A stretch of 64,000 bases of DNA from Nemertoderma westbladi (Eukaryota > Xenacoelomorpha > Nemertodermatida > Nemertodermatidae), in the NCBI GenBank assembly GCA_032718475.1, contig JAUCBJ010008709.1:46234-110233 (forward strand), in the 5' to 3' direction. Shown one piece after another: positions 1 to 12,123 of this stretch. Both the position numbers and the translations under genes were made by a program. Under the pieces are notes generated by a model. The model was not told where the DNA came from. It did not search any database and saw only the letters and a program-made list of their open reading frames with translations. Numbering within the stretch: position 1 is the stretch's first letter; each line of letters begins with the position of its first letter.

Positions 1-2
1 TC

Positions 3-497
3 CGTGGACATTCCGCTAGCCCCCGCTGCTATATCAAATGTCCTACCAAAGACGTTACCGCTATGGGAAATATGGTCATGTTTGAAACATACGCAAACAG
101 CCACATAAAGACCAAGGTTCAGAGAAACGCTCGGAATATCGCGCAGGAGATGGCGTGTGGGTATTTCTCCTTCCCGGAACGCCTCCACACGTCGGCCACG
201 CTGCCTTTCCATTACGTGGATCTGTTGCTGAGCGCCGGATTATTCGGCCCATTCGAAGTCATTAGACGCTTATACTTGTATAAAGAGGAGTTCGGTGACG
301 GAAAGTGGTTCCTAGAGGCGCGCAACACCGAGTTGGAAAGACGAACCGATATGATCCCGATGCCATCGAAAGGAAGAGCCGCCAGGAGACAAGCCGAAGC
401 GTTGCTCACGATGGATGTTGACGCTCCCCTTCCAGCTCTAGCGATCGACGAGAGTCGACGGGCGAAGAGGAGAAAGGCGTATCAGAGAAAGAAATAG
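3..497 (+). CDS. Partial 3' ORF of an LTR-type element, product unknown
   Basis: The frame is open from the left edge of the window to a stop at 495-497, so this is the C-terminal part of a longer protein; the ATG at 63 is only the first methionine visible. I do not recognise a domain. The visible part has an amphipathic middle (around FHYVDLLLSAGLFGPFEVIRR), an acidic stretch, and a very basic C-terminus ending KRRKAYQRKK. It lies about 165 bp upstream of a G-rich tract and a TG-starting sequence that together look like a polypurine tract and 3' LTR, so I infer that it is the last ORF of a retroelement. A host gene fragment is an alternative. Confidence 0.45.
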   Translation, partial: RGHSASPRCYIKCPTKDVTAMGNMVMFETYANSHIKTKVQRNARNIAQEMACGYFSFPERLHTSATLPFHYVDLLLSAGLFGPFEVIRRLYLYKEEFGDGKWFLEARNTELERRTDMIPMPSKGRAARRQAEALLTMDVDAPLPALAIDESRRAKRRKAYQRKK

Positions 498-660
498 TGG
501 ATCGGGATATTCCAGGAACATTTATTGAACATTTATTTTTATACATATATATATATAAACTCTAGGCCAAATTAATCAAGACTATGCAATATTAAATTTG
601 GGTTTTTTATATTGGGAATGACCTACGCAAACTCAATCTACCGATAGACCTCACGAAGGT

Positions 661-673
661 CATTGGGGGGGAC
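661..673 (+). other. Putative polypurine tract
   Basis: CATTGGGGGGGAC lies directly before a TGTT start. A G-rich tract abutting a TG dinucleotide is the expected layout of a plus-strand primer site before a 3' LTR. The call is by position and composition only. Confidence 0.4.
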
Positions 674-2191
674 TGTTCGCGGTATTTCAACTTTTCATAA
701 CGCGAGTTGAATATTTTTTGTATTTATTTAAAATGATTATTCCGATATCACTACTGGGTGCGGGACCATGGGTTTTGGGCACATTCTATGGACTGGGGGC
801 GATTTATGGGCGAATATTGGGGCGACTTACAGGGTACGGGAATAATTTCATGTTTATAAGGGCCAGGGGTGGGAGGCAAAGTTAAGCAGTATTCAGGTTA
901 GCCTGAGTACTATTAGGCCCTGGCCAACTTCCTGCTGCCCGTAGAGCTGGATTTGGTAACGCGCCAGGCCTAAAGGACAAGGACTGCCCTTAGCGGTCCC
1001 TGGCCAACAGCAGTTATTACGAGCCTGAAAAGGACATCGGAACGCCAGCTGCTTGTGTCAGGGACTTGCGACGGGAAACGACACGACAGACCCCTAGCCA
1101 AGCCGTACTGGTTCTCGATGATCGTTCCCTTCGGGGTTCGTGAGGGGTGGGACGGACACGTGAAAGGGTCTACCAACTAACAGAGGAAGGGTTTGACGAG
1201 GACTGCCCTTAGCGGTCTCTGGTCAACAGCAGTTATTACGAGCCTGAAAAGGACATCGGAACGCCGGCTGCTTGTACCAGGGATTTGCGACGGGAACCGA
1301 CGACAGACCCCTTAGCCAAGCCGTACTGGTTCTCGATGATCGTTCCCTTCGGGGTTCGTGAGGGGTGGGACGGACACGCGACGGGGTCGAAAGACAAAGG
1401 ACTGGACTCTACTGGCCTACCGACTGTTCGGAGCAGTTTCTCGGCTGCCGAAGCGACTACGAGCCTGAATAAGGACTCGGAAAGCCTAGGTGGTTGGGTC
1501 TCTGCGATGAACCGACGGACCCCTAGCCAAGCCGTACTGGTTCTCGATGATCGAACCCTTCGGGGTTCGGGAGGGGTGGGACGGACACACGAACGGGTCC
1601 ACCGACACGACAGACTCCTAGCCAAGCCGTACTGGTTCTCGATGACCGATCCCTTCGGGGTTTGAGAGGGGTGGTATGGATACACGACAGAGTCTACCGA
1701 CTGGACCGACCCTTAGCCAAGCCGTGCTGGTTCTCGATGATCGATCCCTTTGGGGTTCGGGAGGGGTGGAACGGACACGCGACAGGGTCGACCGACACCG
1801 ACACTACGGCATCAAGACTAGGACTGAGGGAAAATCTGGGGAACATTAGTTGGGCTAAAATCTGACCGAACAGTGGGTAATTAAATAATATACTGTAGGG
1901 ATTTATATTGTCGTGTATAATTATTGTGAATATTTGGTGTATATTGATTTAGGGAAGCCCAATTAATTCTCAATCAAGGTTCAGTGAGATTAGCTCAAGG
2001 TTCAACTGTAGGGAAGTTACATTAAAGCGTATATCCAACCAATGCAGCTTTTTCTCAACCGCAATCTTGCATCTAAGAAATTACTCCTTCTCCACAATCA
2101 ATATCCGGTGACTGGCCGGGACTCCGTGGTCTGTAAAGCCCCGCCTCCAGCATCGGCGTTTTTCCCACCTGGTGTCGGGATAACGGCAACA
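674..2191 (+). repeat. Putative long 3' LTR (about 1.5 kb)
   Basis: The segment starts TGTTCGCGG just after the G-rich tract. It ends in a GC-rich stretch, GTCGGGATAACGGCAACA, whose final CA falls exactly where the 46-bp satellite begins. TG...CA ends, a GC-rich 3' end and an internal tandem array (950-1860) fit a long LTR with repeated enhancer-type modules. A possible TATA sequence (TTATAAGG) lies near 854. No second LTR copy is in the window, so the ends are not proven. Confidence 0.4.
950..1860 (+). repeat. Composite minisatellite with UUCG-hairpin core
   Basis: A core of about 65 bp starting TAGCCAAGCCGTACTGGTTC occurs five times, at about 1095, 1313, 1524, 1619 and 1714. Spacing is about 218 and 211 bp for the first two intervals and 95 bp for the last two, because the longer units carry an extra module of about 120 bp (seen at 1000-1075, 1217-1290 and 1440-1490). 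Each core holds CCC-TTCG-GGG or a close variant. In the third copy the stem is a perfect 6-bp GAACCC/GGGTTC closed by TTCG. Confidence 0.85.
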
Positions 2192-5100
2192 AACATATAG
2201 ATATGCAGCTTGTAATATAACAAAGATATTATTGTACAACATATAGATATGCAGCTTGTTATATAACAAAGATATTATTGTACAACATATAGATATGCAG
2301 CTTGTAATATAACAAAGATATTATTGTACAACATATAGATATGCAGCTTTTAATATAACAAAGATATTATTGTACAACATATAGATATGCAGCTTGTAAT
2401 ATAACAAAGATATTATTGTACAACATATAGATATGCAGCTTGTAATATGACAAAGATATTATTGTACAACATATAGATATGCAGCTTGTAATATAACAAA
2501 GATATTATTGTAAAACATATAGATATGCAGCTTGTAATATAACAAAGATATTATTGTACAACATATAGATATGCAGCTTGTAATATAACAAAGATATTAT
2601 TGTACAACATATAGATATGCAGCTTGTTATATAACAAAGATATTATTGTACAACATATAGATATGCAGCTTGTAATATAATAAAGATATTATTGTACAAC
2701 ATATAGATATGCAGCTTTTAATATAACAAAAGATATTATTGTACAACATATAGATATGCAGCTTGTAATATAACAAAGATATTATTGTAAAACATATAGA
2801 TATGTAGCTTGTAATATAACAAAGATATTATTGTACAACATATAGATATGCAGCTTGTAATATAACAAAGATATTATTGTACAACATATAGATATGCAGC
2901 TTTTAATATAACAACGATATTATTGTACAACATATAGATATGCAGCTTGTAATATAACAAAGATATTATTGTACAACATATAGATATGCAGCTTTTAATA
3001 TAACAAAGATATTATTGTACAACATATAGATATGCAGCTTGTAATATAACAAAGATATTATTGTACAACATATAGATATGCAGCTTGTAACATAACAAAG
3101 ATATTATTGTGCAACATATAGATATGCAGCTTGTAATATAACAAAGATATTATTGTACAACATATAGATATGCAGCTTTTAATATAACAAAGATATTATT
3201 GTACAACATATAGATATGCAGCTTGTAATATAACAAAGATATTATTGTACAACATATAGATATGCAGCTTTTAATATAACAAAGATATTATTGTACAACA
3301 TATAGATATGCAGCTTGTAATATAACAAAGATATTATTGTACAACATATAGATATGCAGCTTGTAACATAACAAAGATATTATTGTGCAACATATAGATA
3401 TGCAGCTTGTAATATAACAAAGATATTATTGTACAACATATAGATATGCAGCTTTTAATATAACAACGATATTATTGTACAACATATAGATATGCAGCTT
3501 GTAATATAACAAAGATATTATTGTACAACATATAGATATGCAGCTTGTAATATATCAAAGATATTATTGTACAACATATAGATATGCAGCTTGTAATATA
3601 ACAAAGATATTATTGTACAACATATAGATATGCAGCTTGTAATATAACAAAGATATTATTGTACAACATATAGATATGCAGCTTGTAATATAACAAAGAT
3701 ATTATTGTACAACATAGATATGCAGCTTGTAATATGACAAAGATATTATTGTACAACATATAGATATGCAGCTTGTAATATAACAAAGATATTATTGTAA
3801 AACATATAGATATGCAGCTTGTAATATAACAAAGATATTATTGTACAACATATAGATATGCAGCTTGTAATATAACAAAGATATTATTGTACAACATATA
3901 GATATGCAGCTTGTTATATAACAAAGATTTTATTGTACAACATATAGATATGCAGCTTGTAATATAATAAAGATATTATTGTACAACATATAGATATTCA
4001 GCTTTTAATATAACAAAAGATATTATTGTACAACATATAGATATGCAGCTTGTAATATAACAAAGATATTATTGTAAAACATATAGATATGCAGCTTGTA
4101 ATATAACAAAGATATTATTGTACAACATATAGATATGCAGCTTGTAATATAACAAAGATATTATTGTACAACATATAGATATGCAGCTTTTAATATAACA
4201 ACGATATTATTGTACAACATATAGATATGCAGCTTGTAATATAACAAAGATATTATTGTACAACATATAGATATGCAGCTTTTAATATAACAAAGATACT
4301 ATTGTACAACATATAGATATGCAGCTTGTAATATAACAAAGATATTATTGTACAACATATAGATATGCAGCTTGTAACATAACAAAGATATTATTGTGCA
4401 ACATATAGATATGCAGCTTGTAATATAACAAAGATATTATTGTACAACATATAGAAATGCAGCTTTTAATATAACAACGATATTATTGTACAACATATAG
4501 ATATGCAGCTTGTAATATAACAAAGATATTATTGTACAACATATAGATATGCAGCTTTTAATATAACAAAGATCTTATTGTACAACATATAGATATGCAG
4601 CTTGTAATATAACAAAGATATTATTGTACAACATATAGATATGCAGCTTATAATATAACAAAGATATTATTGTACAACATATAGATATGCAGCTTGTAAT
4701 ATAACAAAGATATTATTGTACAACATATAGATTTGCAGCTTGTTATATAACAAAGATATTAGTGTACAACATATAGATATGCAGCTTGTAATATAACAAA
4801 GATATTATTGTACAACATATAGATATGCAGCTTGTAATATAACAAAGATATTATTGTACAACATATAGATATGCAGCTTGTAATATATCAAAGATATTAT
4901 TGTACAACATATAGATATGCAGCTTGTAATATAACAAAGATATTATTGTACAACATATAGATATGCAGCTTGTAATATAACAAAGATATTATTGTACAAC
5001 ATATAGATATGCAGCTTGTAATATAACAAAGATATTATTGTACAACATAGATATGCAGCTTGTAATATAACAAAGATATTATTGTACAACATATAGATAT

Positions 5101-8007
5101 GCAGCTTGTAATATATCAAAGATATTATTGTACAACATATAGATTTGCAGCTTGTAATATAACAAAGATATTATTGTACAACATATAGATATGCAGCTTG
5201 TAATATAACAAAGATATTATTGTACAACATATAGATATGCAGCCTGTAATATATCAAAGATATTATTGTACAACATATAGATATGCAGCTTATAATATAA
5301 CAAAGATATTATTGTACAACATATAGATATGCAGCTTGTAATATAACAAATATATTATTGTACAACAAAGATATGCAGCTTGTAATATAACAAATATATT
5401 ATTGTACAACATATAAATATGCAGCTTGTAATATAACAAAGATATTATTATACAACATATAGATATGCAGCCTGTAATATATCAAAGATATTATTGTACA
5501 ACATATAGATATGCAGCTTGTAATATAACAAAGATATTATTGTACAACATATAGATATGCAACTTGTAATATAACAAAGATATTATTGTACAACATATAG
5601 ATATGCAGCTTGTAATATAACAAAGATATTATTGTACAACATATAGATATGCAGCTTGTAATATAACAAAGATATTATTGTACAACATATAGATATGCAG
5701 CTTGTAATATAACAAAGATATTATTGTACAACATATAGATATGCAGCTTGTAATATAACAAAGATATTATTGTACAACATATAGATATGCAGCCTGTAAT
5801 ATATCAAAGATATTATTGTACAACATATAGATATGCAGCTTGTAATATAACAAAGATATTATTGTACAACATATAGATATGCAGCTTGTAATATAACAAA
5901 GATATTATTGTACAACATATAGATATGCAGCCTGTAATATAACAAATATATTATTGTACAACATATAGATATGCAGCTTGTAATATAACAAAGATATTAT
6001 TGTACAACATATAGATATGCAGCCTGTAATATATCAAAGATATTATTGTACAACATATAGATATGCAGCTTGTAATATAACAAAGATATTATTGTACAAC
6101 ATATAGATATGCAGCTTGTAATATAACAAAGATATTATTGTACAACATATAGATATGCAGCTTGTAATATAACAAAGATATTATTGTACAACATATAGAT
6201 ATGCAGCTTGTAATATAACAAAGATATTATTGTACAACATATAGATATGCAGCTTGTAATATAACAAAGATATTATTGTACAACATATAGATATGCAGCT
6301 TGTAATATAACAAAGATATTATTGTACAACATATAGATATGCAGCTTGTAATATAACAAAGATATTATTGTACAACATATAGATATGCAGCTTGTAATAT
6401 AACAAAGATATTATTGTACAACATATAGATATGCAGCCTGTAATATATCAAAGGTATTATTGTACAACATATAGATATGCAGCTTGTAATATAACAAAGA
6501 TATTATTGTACAACATATAGATGTGCAGCTTGTTATATAACAAAGATATTATTGTACAACATATAGATATGCAGCTTGTAATATAACAAAGATATTATTG
6601 TAAAACATATAGATATGCAGCTTGTAATATAACAAAGATATTATTGTACAACATATAGATATGCAGCTTGTAATATAACAAAGATATTATTGTACAACAT
6701 ATAGATATGCAGCTTGTTATATAACAAAGATATTATTGTACAACATATAGATATGCAGCTTGTAATATAACAAAGATATTATTGTACAACATATAGATAT
6801 GCAGCTTTTAATATAACAAAGATATTATTGTTAAACATATAGATATGCAGCTTGTAATATAACAAAGATATTATTGTACAACATATAGATATGCAGCTTG
6901 TAATATAACAAAGATATTATTGTACAACATATAGATATGCAGCTTGTTATATAACAAAGATATTATTGTACAACATATAGATATGCAGCTTGTAATATAA
7001 CAAAGATATTTTTGTACAACATATAGATATGCAGCTTTTAATATAACAAAGATATTATTGTACAACATATAGATATGCAGCTTGTAATATAACAAAGATA
7101 TTATTGTACAACATATAGATATGCAGCTTGTAATATAACAAAGATATTATTGTACAACATATAGATATGAGCTTGTAATATAACAAAGATATTATTGTAC
7201 AACATATAGATATGCAGCTTTTAATATAACAACGATATTATTGTACAACATATCGATATGCAGCTTGCAATATAACAAAGATATTATTGTACAACATATA
7301 GATATGCAGCTTTTAATATAACAAAGATATTATTGTACAACATATAGATATGCAGCTTGTAATATAACAAAGATATTATTGTACAACATATAGATATGCA
7401 GCTTGTAATATAACAAAGATATTATTGTACAACATATAGATATGCAGCTTGTAATATAACAAAGATATTATTGTACAACATATAGATATGCAGCCTGTAA
7501 TATAACAAAGATATTATTGTACAACATATAGATATGAGCTTGTAATATAACAAAGATATTATAGTACAACATATAGATATGCAGCTTGTAATATAACAAA
7601 GATATTATTGTACAACATATAGATATGCAGCTTTTAATATAACAACGATATTATACAACATATATATATGCAGCTTGTAATATAACAAAGATATTATTGT
7701 ACAACATATAGATATGCAGCTTGTAATATAACAAAGATATTATTGTACAACATATAGATTTGCAGCTTGTAATATAACAAAGATATTATTGTACAACATA
7801 TAGATATGCAGCTTGTAATATAACAAAGATATTATTGTACAACATATAGATATGCAGCTTATAATATAACAAAGATATTATTTTACAACATATAGATATG
7901 CAGCTTATAATATAACAAAGATATTATTGTACAACATATAGATATGCAGCTTGTTATATAACAAAGATATTATTGTACATCATATAGATATGCAGCCTGT
8001 AATATAT
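2192..8007 (+). repeat. 46-bp AT-rich satellite array (about 126 monomers)
   Basis: The monomer begins AACATATAGATATGCAGCTT and ends ...GATATTATTGTAC, 46 bp in all, repeated head to tail. Common variants are CTTTTAATATAAC, AACAACGAT, TTGTTATATAAC and CCTGTAATATATC. Runs of variants recur in the same order about 1.29 kb apart (2442 onward against 3729 onward, about 28 monomers), so the array grew partly by block duplication. Open frames over it (such as 6871-7095) are by-products of the repeat. Its right end is cut by BEL-A at 8007/8008. Confidence 0.97.
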
Positions 8008-8016
8008 GTGAAAGAT

Positions 8017-10755
8017 TCATACAAGTGTCTGGTCGAGATTCTGGTGAGACGTCTGGCGTAATGTCAGGTCTAGCGTCCAGGTCATTAGATTTCGTCCGCC
8101 TTGTTTCCTCTTGACCTTGGCGTTGGCTTTCGCTTTAGATTTGACAACTGTGTCGATTTTTATCTCGGCACCCTCTGGTATGGTATTGGTTGTCGCGTCG
8201 AATAACGGTGGCCATTCGTCTGATGGTCGCTGTAGGAAATCGGGTCCTCTAAACCAAAATGATTTATTGTCCGGTTTACAAAAGTCGATCAGTAGCATCC
8301 CCAGTGATGCGATGTCAGCTAGGTTCAGCTTCCCTGGACAGTGACGCCAATCTTGTTTGAGCGACCGGTCTAGTATTTCAGCCCGTCTGTTGGCTACGAA
8401 AGTCTTGAACTCAAACGCTTCGTTGTTTATGTACCAAAGTACCAACGTCGCATCCATCCAATATGTGACCTTCAAGTTAGCCTCCAGCTCGCGTTGAACT
8501 AAACTGACAATATCGGTGGATATCGTCCCGGCTTGCAGCTCTCCATGAGGTACAGTCATATACTTGAACGGCACTGTTCTAGCCCTTGAAGTAACGAGAG
8601 ACACTTCGTAGCTGTCCAATGTCACTTGTCGTTTAAGGTATAAAGTAACCCCCAGTCCATCCTTACTAGCGTCACTGAAGCTGTGAAGCTCTAAATCGGC
8701 AGGAAAGGTGGTCTGCAAAGGAAAATATACCCTTGGTATGGTGTAGTCTTGTAGGAACGTCAGTTGGGCTTCCCAGTCCCTCCATTGCTCAGCTAACTTT
8801 TCTGGGATGGGATCGTCCCATTCCAGTCCGGCTTGCCAAATGCTGCGGAGTATGATCCTAGCATGTAGGATCACTGGACTAATGAAACACAATGGGTCAT
8901 ACAATTGACTCATGGTCGATAAGCAAGTTATCTTAGTGAGAGGTCTAGTCTGGTCGTTGGACCTTACACGTACCCTAAAATTGTCGGTGTTAGGGTCCCA
9001 ACTAAGTCCTAATACTTTGGTCGTAGGTAGAGGTTCTAGGTCTAAGTCCAAGTCACCTCCACTGCGATCGGTCGGGTCAAATGAGTTCACTAGTTCGGGT
9101 TCGTTGGAAGCGAACTTCAAAAGGCGGAATCCGCCCTCAGCGAGACAATCCTGGAGTTGGTGTGCTACGGTCATAGCGCACTCCAAAGTGTCACAACTCT
9201 TGAGGCCGTCATCCACGTAGAAATCTCGTTCCACTGTCCGAGCTACTTCTGTGTCAAATTGGTCTTGTCTGTCTAATGCGGTTTGCTTTAAGGCGTACAT
9301 GGTGCAGTTGGGGCTGTCCCTGGCTCCGAAAACTCTTACCTGCATTTGGTAAGTTTTTGGCGGAAGTTCTAAATTTCCGTCCGGATACCAAAGAAACCTC
9401 AAGCTGTCCCTGTCCCGCTCCAAAGCCTTAACCTGGTGAAACATGGCCTCTACGTCACAGGTGAAAGCCACTTTGCGTTGTCTAAAACGCATTAGGACTC
9501 CCATGAGGTAATTATTCATATTCGGCCTGTCCATCAATTCGCTGTTCATAGACATCCCTTGGTAAAGTGCTGCGCAGTCGTTGACTACACGCACCTTGCC
9601 AGGTTTGTCCGGGTGTCGAACAAAATGATGTGGCAGGTAATATGTCTGATCTGTGGTTACCTCGGGATTTAACATCCTAATGGCGAATCCCTTTTGGAGA
9701 TACGTCTGAAGTGGCGCATTGTATTGCATATGGGCCGTCTCATCACGCAACAATCGCTGCCTTATTGATTTGAGTCGCCTCAAAGCAAGCGGATAGTTGT
9801 TAACGAGCTTAGGTTGTCCATTGCGCCACAACATGCCAACCTCGTAGTGGCCATTCGCGGTCTGGCGAATGGTATCTCTCATAATATTTAATGACCGTTT
9901 TTCCTGTTCTGACATAGCGGTCTCGTAACTACCGGGTTCTGCTGAGTCCTGTTCCAACCATCGAATGGTCCGTTCAGTCAGCAGTCGGTCAAGCGCTGCT
10001 TGCACTGCGCCATGGTCCTCGTCCACGTCTTCGTCCGCTGCGGTGGCTAGTGTCAATGTGTCTGGTAGGCTCGCAAGCCTTCCGGTGTCACTAGTCGGTG
10101 TCGAATCGTCGTGTGGCGGTTTGACAACTTCTTGATCTGTCGGTAGGCTCGCAAGCCTTCCTAGATCAATGACCGGTGTCGAAGCCTGGTGGGTGGGGTC
10201 AATGACCTTCGGATTTTTCGGTAGGCTCGCAAGCCTTCCAAAACCCTCGTTCATCGAGTCATCCACAGCAACAACCCTTTGGTCTTCAGTAGTCAATACA
10301 ACCTGGTTTACTGCAAGTAGTTGTAAGTCAGAGGTCCGTGTGGTCGTGTCCAGATCAGTTATGTCAGTATCAGTTACGTCTGCGTTTGCGATGCAAGTCT
10401 GTCGTAGTGCAGTCTGTACAATTGGACCACAGGAATGTGAAGGAAAATTATCTATCGTAGTAGTCAATGAACTACACGTACTCAAAACGTCGTCCTCCTG
10501 GTCACTTACCTCTAGTGAATGCACTGGTGCTCTAGTATACCAACCTATGGGAGTTCTACATGCGTAGGGGTTGCCCGCTGTAATAACAGATGGGCATGTC
10601 TCCCATACCTGATGTAAGTTAAACTGGTCTGTCCGCGATTGAACGATAATTAACAGGACATTCCGGTATTCCAAGGTGTCGGAAATACTTACGATCTTCC
10701 GGTGATTGCTCTGGCACAGGGCCGAGCAAGTTACTAAAGTCCTTCGTAGCTGCAA
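8017..10755 (-). CDS. pol: BEL-A pol: reverse transcriptase and RNase H
   Basis: A 912-residue open frame. The N-terminal third is low-complexity and acidic, with three 26-residue repeats each beginning GRLASLP (coded at 10239-10064). The RT follows: LPHHFVRHPDKPGKVRVVND, then FTCDVEAMFHQV, then the catalytic FYVDDGLKS. The RNase H/A17-type part has SFSDASKDGLGV and WRHCPGKLNLADIASLG, all typical of BEL/Pao pol. The frame overlaps gag-protease by 137 nt in another frame, so expression would need a frameshift or re-initiation. It stops at TGA within ATGA; in copy 2 the overlapping ATG opens the integrase frame. It is intact here, whereas copy 2 lost one G in the RNase H region. Confidence 0.92.
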   Translation of the reverse strand: MQLRRTLVTCSALCQSNHRKIVSISDTLEYRNVLLIIVQSRTDQFNLHQVWETCPSVITAGNPYACRTPIGWYTRAPVHSLEVSDQEDDVLSTCSSLTTTIDNFPSHSCGPIVQTALRQTCIANADVTDTDITDLDTTTRTSDLQLLAVNQVVLTTEDQRVVAVDDSMNEGFGRLASLPKNPKVIDPTHQASTPVIDLGRLASLPTDQEVVKPPHDDSTPTSDTGRLASLPDTLTLATAADEDVDEDHGAVQAALDRLLTERTIRWLEQDSAEPGSYETAMSEQEKRSLNIMRDTIRQTANGHYEVGMLWRNGQPKLVNNYPLALRRLKSIRQRLLRDETAHMQYNAPLQTYLQKGFAIRMLNPEVTTDQTYYLPHHFVRHPDKPGKVRVVNDCAALYQGMSMNSELMDRPNMNNYLMGVLMRFRQRKVAFTCDVEAMFHQVKALERDRDSLRFLWYPDGNLELPPKTYQMQVRVFGARDSPNCTMYALKQTALDRQDQFDTEVARTVERDFYVDDGLKSCDTLECAMTVAHQLQDCLAEGGFRLLKFASNEPELVNSFDPTDRSGGDLDLDLEPLPTTKVLGLSWDPNTDNFRVRVRSNDQTRPLTKITCLSTMSQLYDPLCFISPVILHARIILRSIWQAGLEWDDPIPEKLAEQWRDWEAQLTFLQDYTIPRVYFPLQTTFPADLELHSFSDASKDGLGVTLYLKRQVTLDSYEVSLVTSRARTVPFKYMTVPHGELQAGTISTDIVSLVQRELEANLKVTYWMDATLVLWYINNEAFEFKTFVANRRAEILDRSLKQDWRHCPGKLNLADIASLGMLLIDFCKPDNKSFWFRGPDFLQRPSDEWPPLFDATTNTIPEGAEIKIDTVVKSKAKANAKVKRKQGGRNLMTWTLDLTLRQTSHQNLDQTLV
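10064..10239 (-). repeat. Three 78-bp units carrying the GRLASLP palindrome
   Basis: GGTAGGCTCGCAAGCCTTCC occurs at 10064-10083, 10142-10161 and 10220-10239, exactly 78 bp apart, in frame inside pol. The sequence between the motifs has diverged while the 20-bp motif is identical in all three. Confidence 0.95.
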
Positions 10756-12064
10756 AGGTCAAATTTCTTACCGGAAGTAATGAGCGCTCCTCCTTGCTGT
10801 GTTCCGCTTTGGAAAGAAGAGTGTCTAAGGTTAGTTTTACTCTTGTCACTGGAATCGCTCGCTTACCATGCATGCTGCTTACAGTATACTGAGCAGTCTT
10901 ACCTTGACTCATGTCCGTAACCACGTCGGCTACTTGTTCGTCGACATAACTATGCGATGACGCAGAGTCTAAGATAGCGTATATACGCTTGCTCCCTCGG
11001 GTTCCGGTAATCTTTATAGGAATCACGCTAAACCCTTTCAATTGGTTCTGTGTGAGGAGTGTTACCGATGGCTGTTCCTCCCCGCATGCACGTAAAAGGT
11101 GTCGTCTTCCTCCTCGTCCTCGTCCGATGATTCCGATTGATCCATACAGTCTGTGTAGAAAGTACGAATCTCGCGCACGCTCTTTATAAAGCACGTCGCA
11201 TCTAGCCGCTTTATCTAGATACTCTCGTCGAAAGCGTTTGGTCGGAGTATGACTGTTCGTGTGAAGTAACGTGTCATGGTTACGTCCACACAGAGGACAT
11301 GTATCATCGCTCGGGCAATCCTTCCGGACGTGTCCAGGCTTTGTACATCTCCAATAAGAATCCAAAGATCGAATTTGGAGTCTCCTCTCTTCAACTCCCA
11401 ACTCCCTAAATGCGCGACATCCACAAATATTATGTACGCTATGGTTTCTGCCGTTCCTTTCGCAATATGAGCATCCCGCAAAGTCTGCCGGCAACTGTTG
11501 TCGTGGCTGCTTGGTGCCGATAGGCGTCAGAACTTTAGAAGTCTCAGTTGGGGTGGCATAGGTAATGGCTTTCGCGTTTGTCGGCAATGGTTTGGTCTGA
11601 GTCGGCGCAGCAATAGTTATCCCTTCTGCCGCTATATGGTGATCAGTATAGTTCGATCGAGTCTCTACTACGGCCTCCCGCGAAATCAGTTGGTAGACGT
11701 CGGTGAGTTTCAGTAGTCCGCCAGCCTCTTCACTCTGATACTCGATGCGTCGCCATTCTCGTGGTAATCGATGATGAAGTCGACCGATTATTCGAATGAG
11801 AACTGTCGGTGCGTTAGCGTATTCGAGTTGTCCAATGGACCATAAAGTCCCTATAGCGTTTTTTATTTCGTCCGCGAGACGTAAAAGATCGATCGGTTTC
11901 AAAATACTTCCTCCTCTACAGAGGTCTTCAATAATGGATTTAGCCATGGCGATGTTGCCGCCGTAAATCGAATATAGACGGTCGTACACCAACTCAAAGG
12001 CATCTGGAACACCGATGAAGGTTTCCGCTAATCGTTTCGGCTCACCAGACAAAACTTGGAGCAA
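10619..12064 (-). CDS. gag-pr: BEL-A gag C-terminal half with zinc knuckles and aspartic protease
   Basis: A 481-residue frame. The first 140 residues look like a gag capsid-type helical region. Next come cysteine-histidine motifs CSYCERNGRNHSVHNIC, RCTKPGHVRKDC and CPLCGRNHDTLLH, the last being very characteristic of BEL/Pao. After residue 340 comes a retropepsin-like segment with YAILDSASSHSYV. The catalytic triplet reads D-S-A where D-S/T-G is usual, which may weaken the protease. The N-terminus is shifted out of frame from the upstream gag segment (12124-12513), so the methionine at 12064 is probably not the natural start. The 3' end overlaps pol by 137 nt. Confidence 0.88.
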   Translation of the reverse strand: MLQVLSGEPKRLAETFIGVPDAFELVYDRLYSIYGGNIAMAKSIIEDLCRGGSILKPIDLLRLADEIKNAIGTLWSIGQLEYANAPTVLIRIIGRLHHRLPREWRRIEYQSEEAGGLLKLTDVYQLISREAVVETRSNYTDHHIAAEGITIAAPTQTKPLPTNAKAITYATPTETSKVLTPIGTKQPRQQLPADFAGCSYCERNGRNHSVHNICGCRAFRELGVEERRLQIRSLDSYWRCTKPGHVRKDCPSDDTCPLCGRNHDTLLHTNSHTPTKRFRREYLDKAARCDVLYKERARDSYFLHRLYGSIGIIGRGRGGRRHLLRACGEEQPSVTLLTQNQLKGFSVIPIKITGTRGSKRIYAILDSASSHSYVDEQVADVVTDMSQGKTAQYTVSSMHGKRAIPVTRVKLTLDTLLSKAEHSKEERSLLPVRNLTFAATKDFSNLLGPVPEQSPEDRKYFRHLGIPECPVNYRSIADRPV

Positions 12065-12123
12065 GTAATTAAACTTCTCCGTCGAGGTGAAAGCACACTT
12101 AGCGATCTGGGACTCTACATAGT

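Noticed and set aside
6871-7095. Open frame in the 46-bp satellite
   Set aside because: Three monomers make 138 bp, so frames stay open by chance; no unique sequence.
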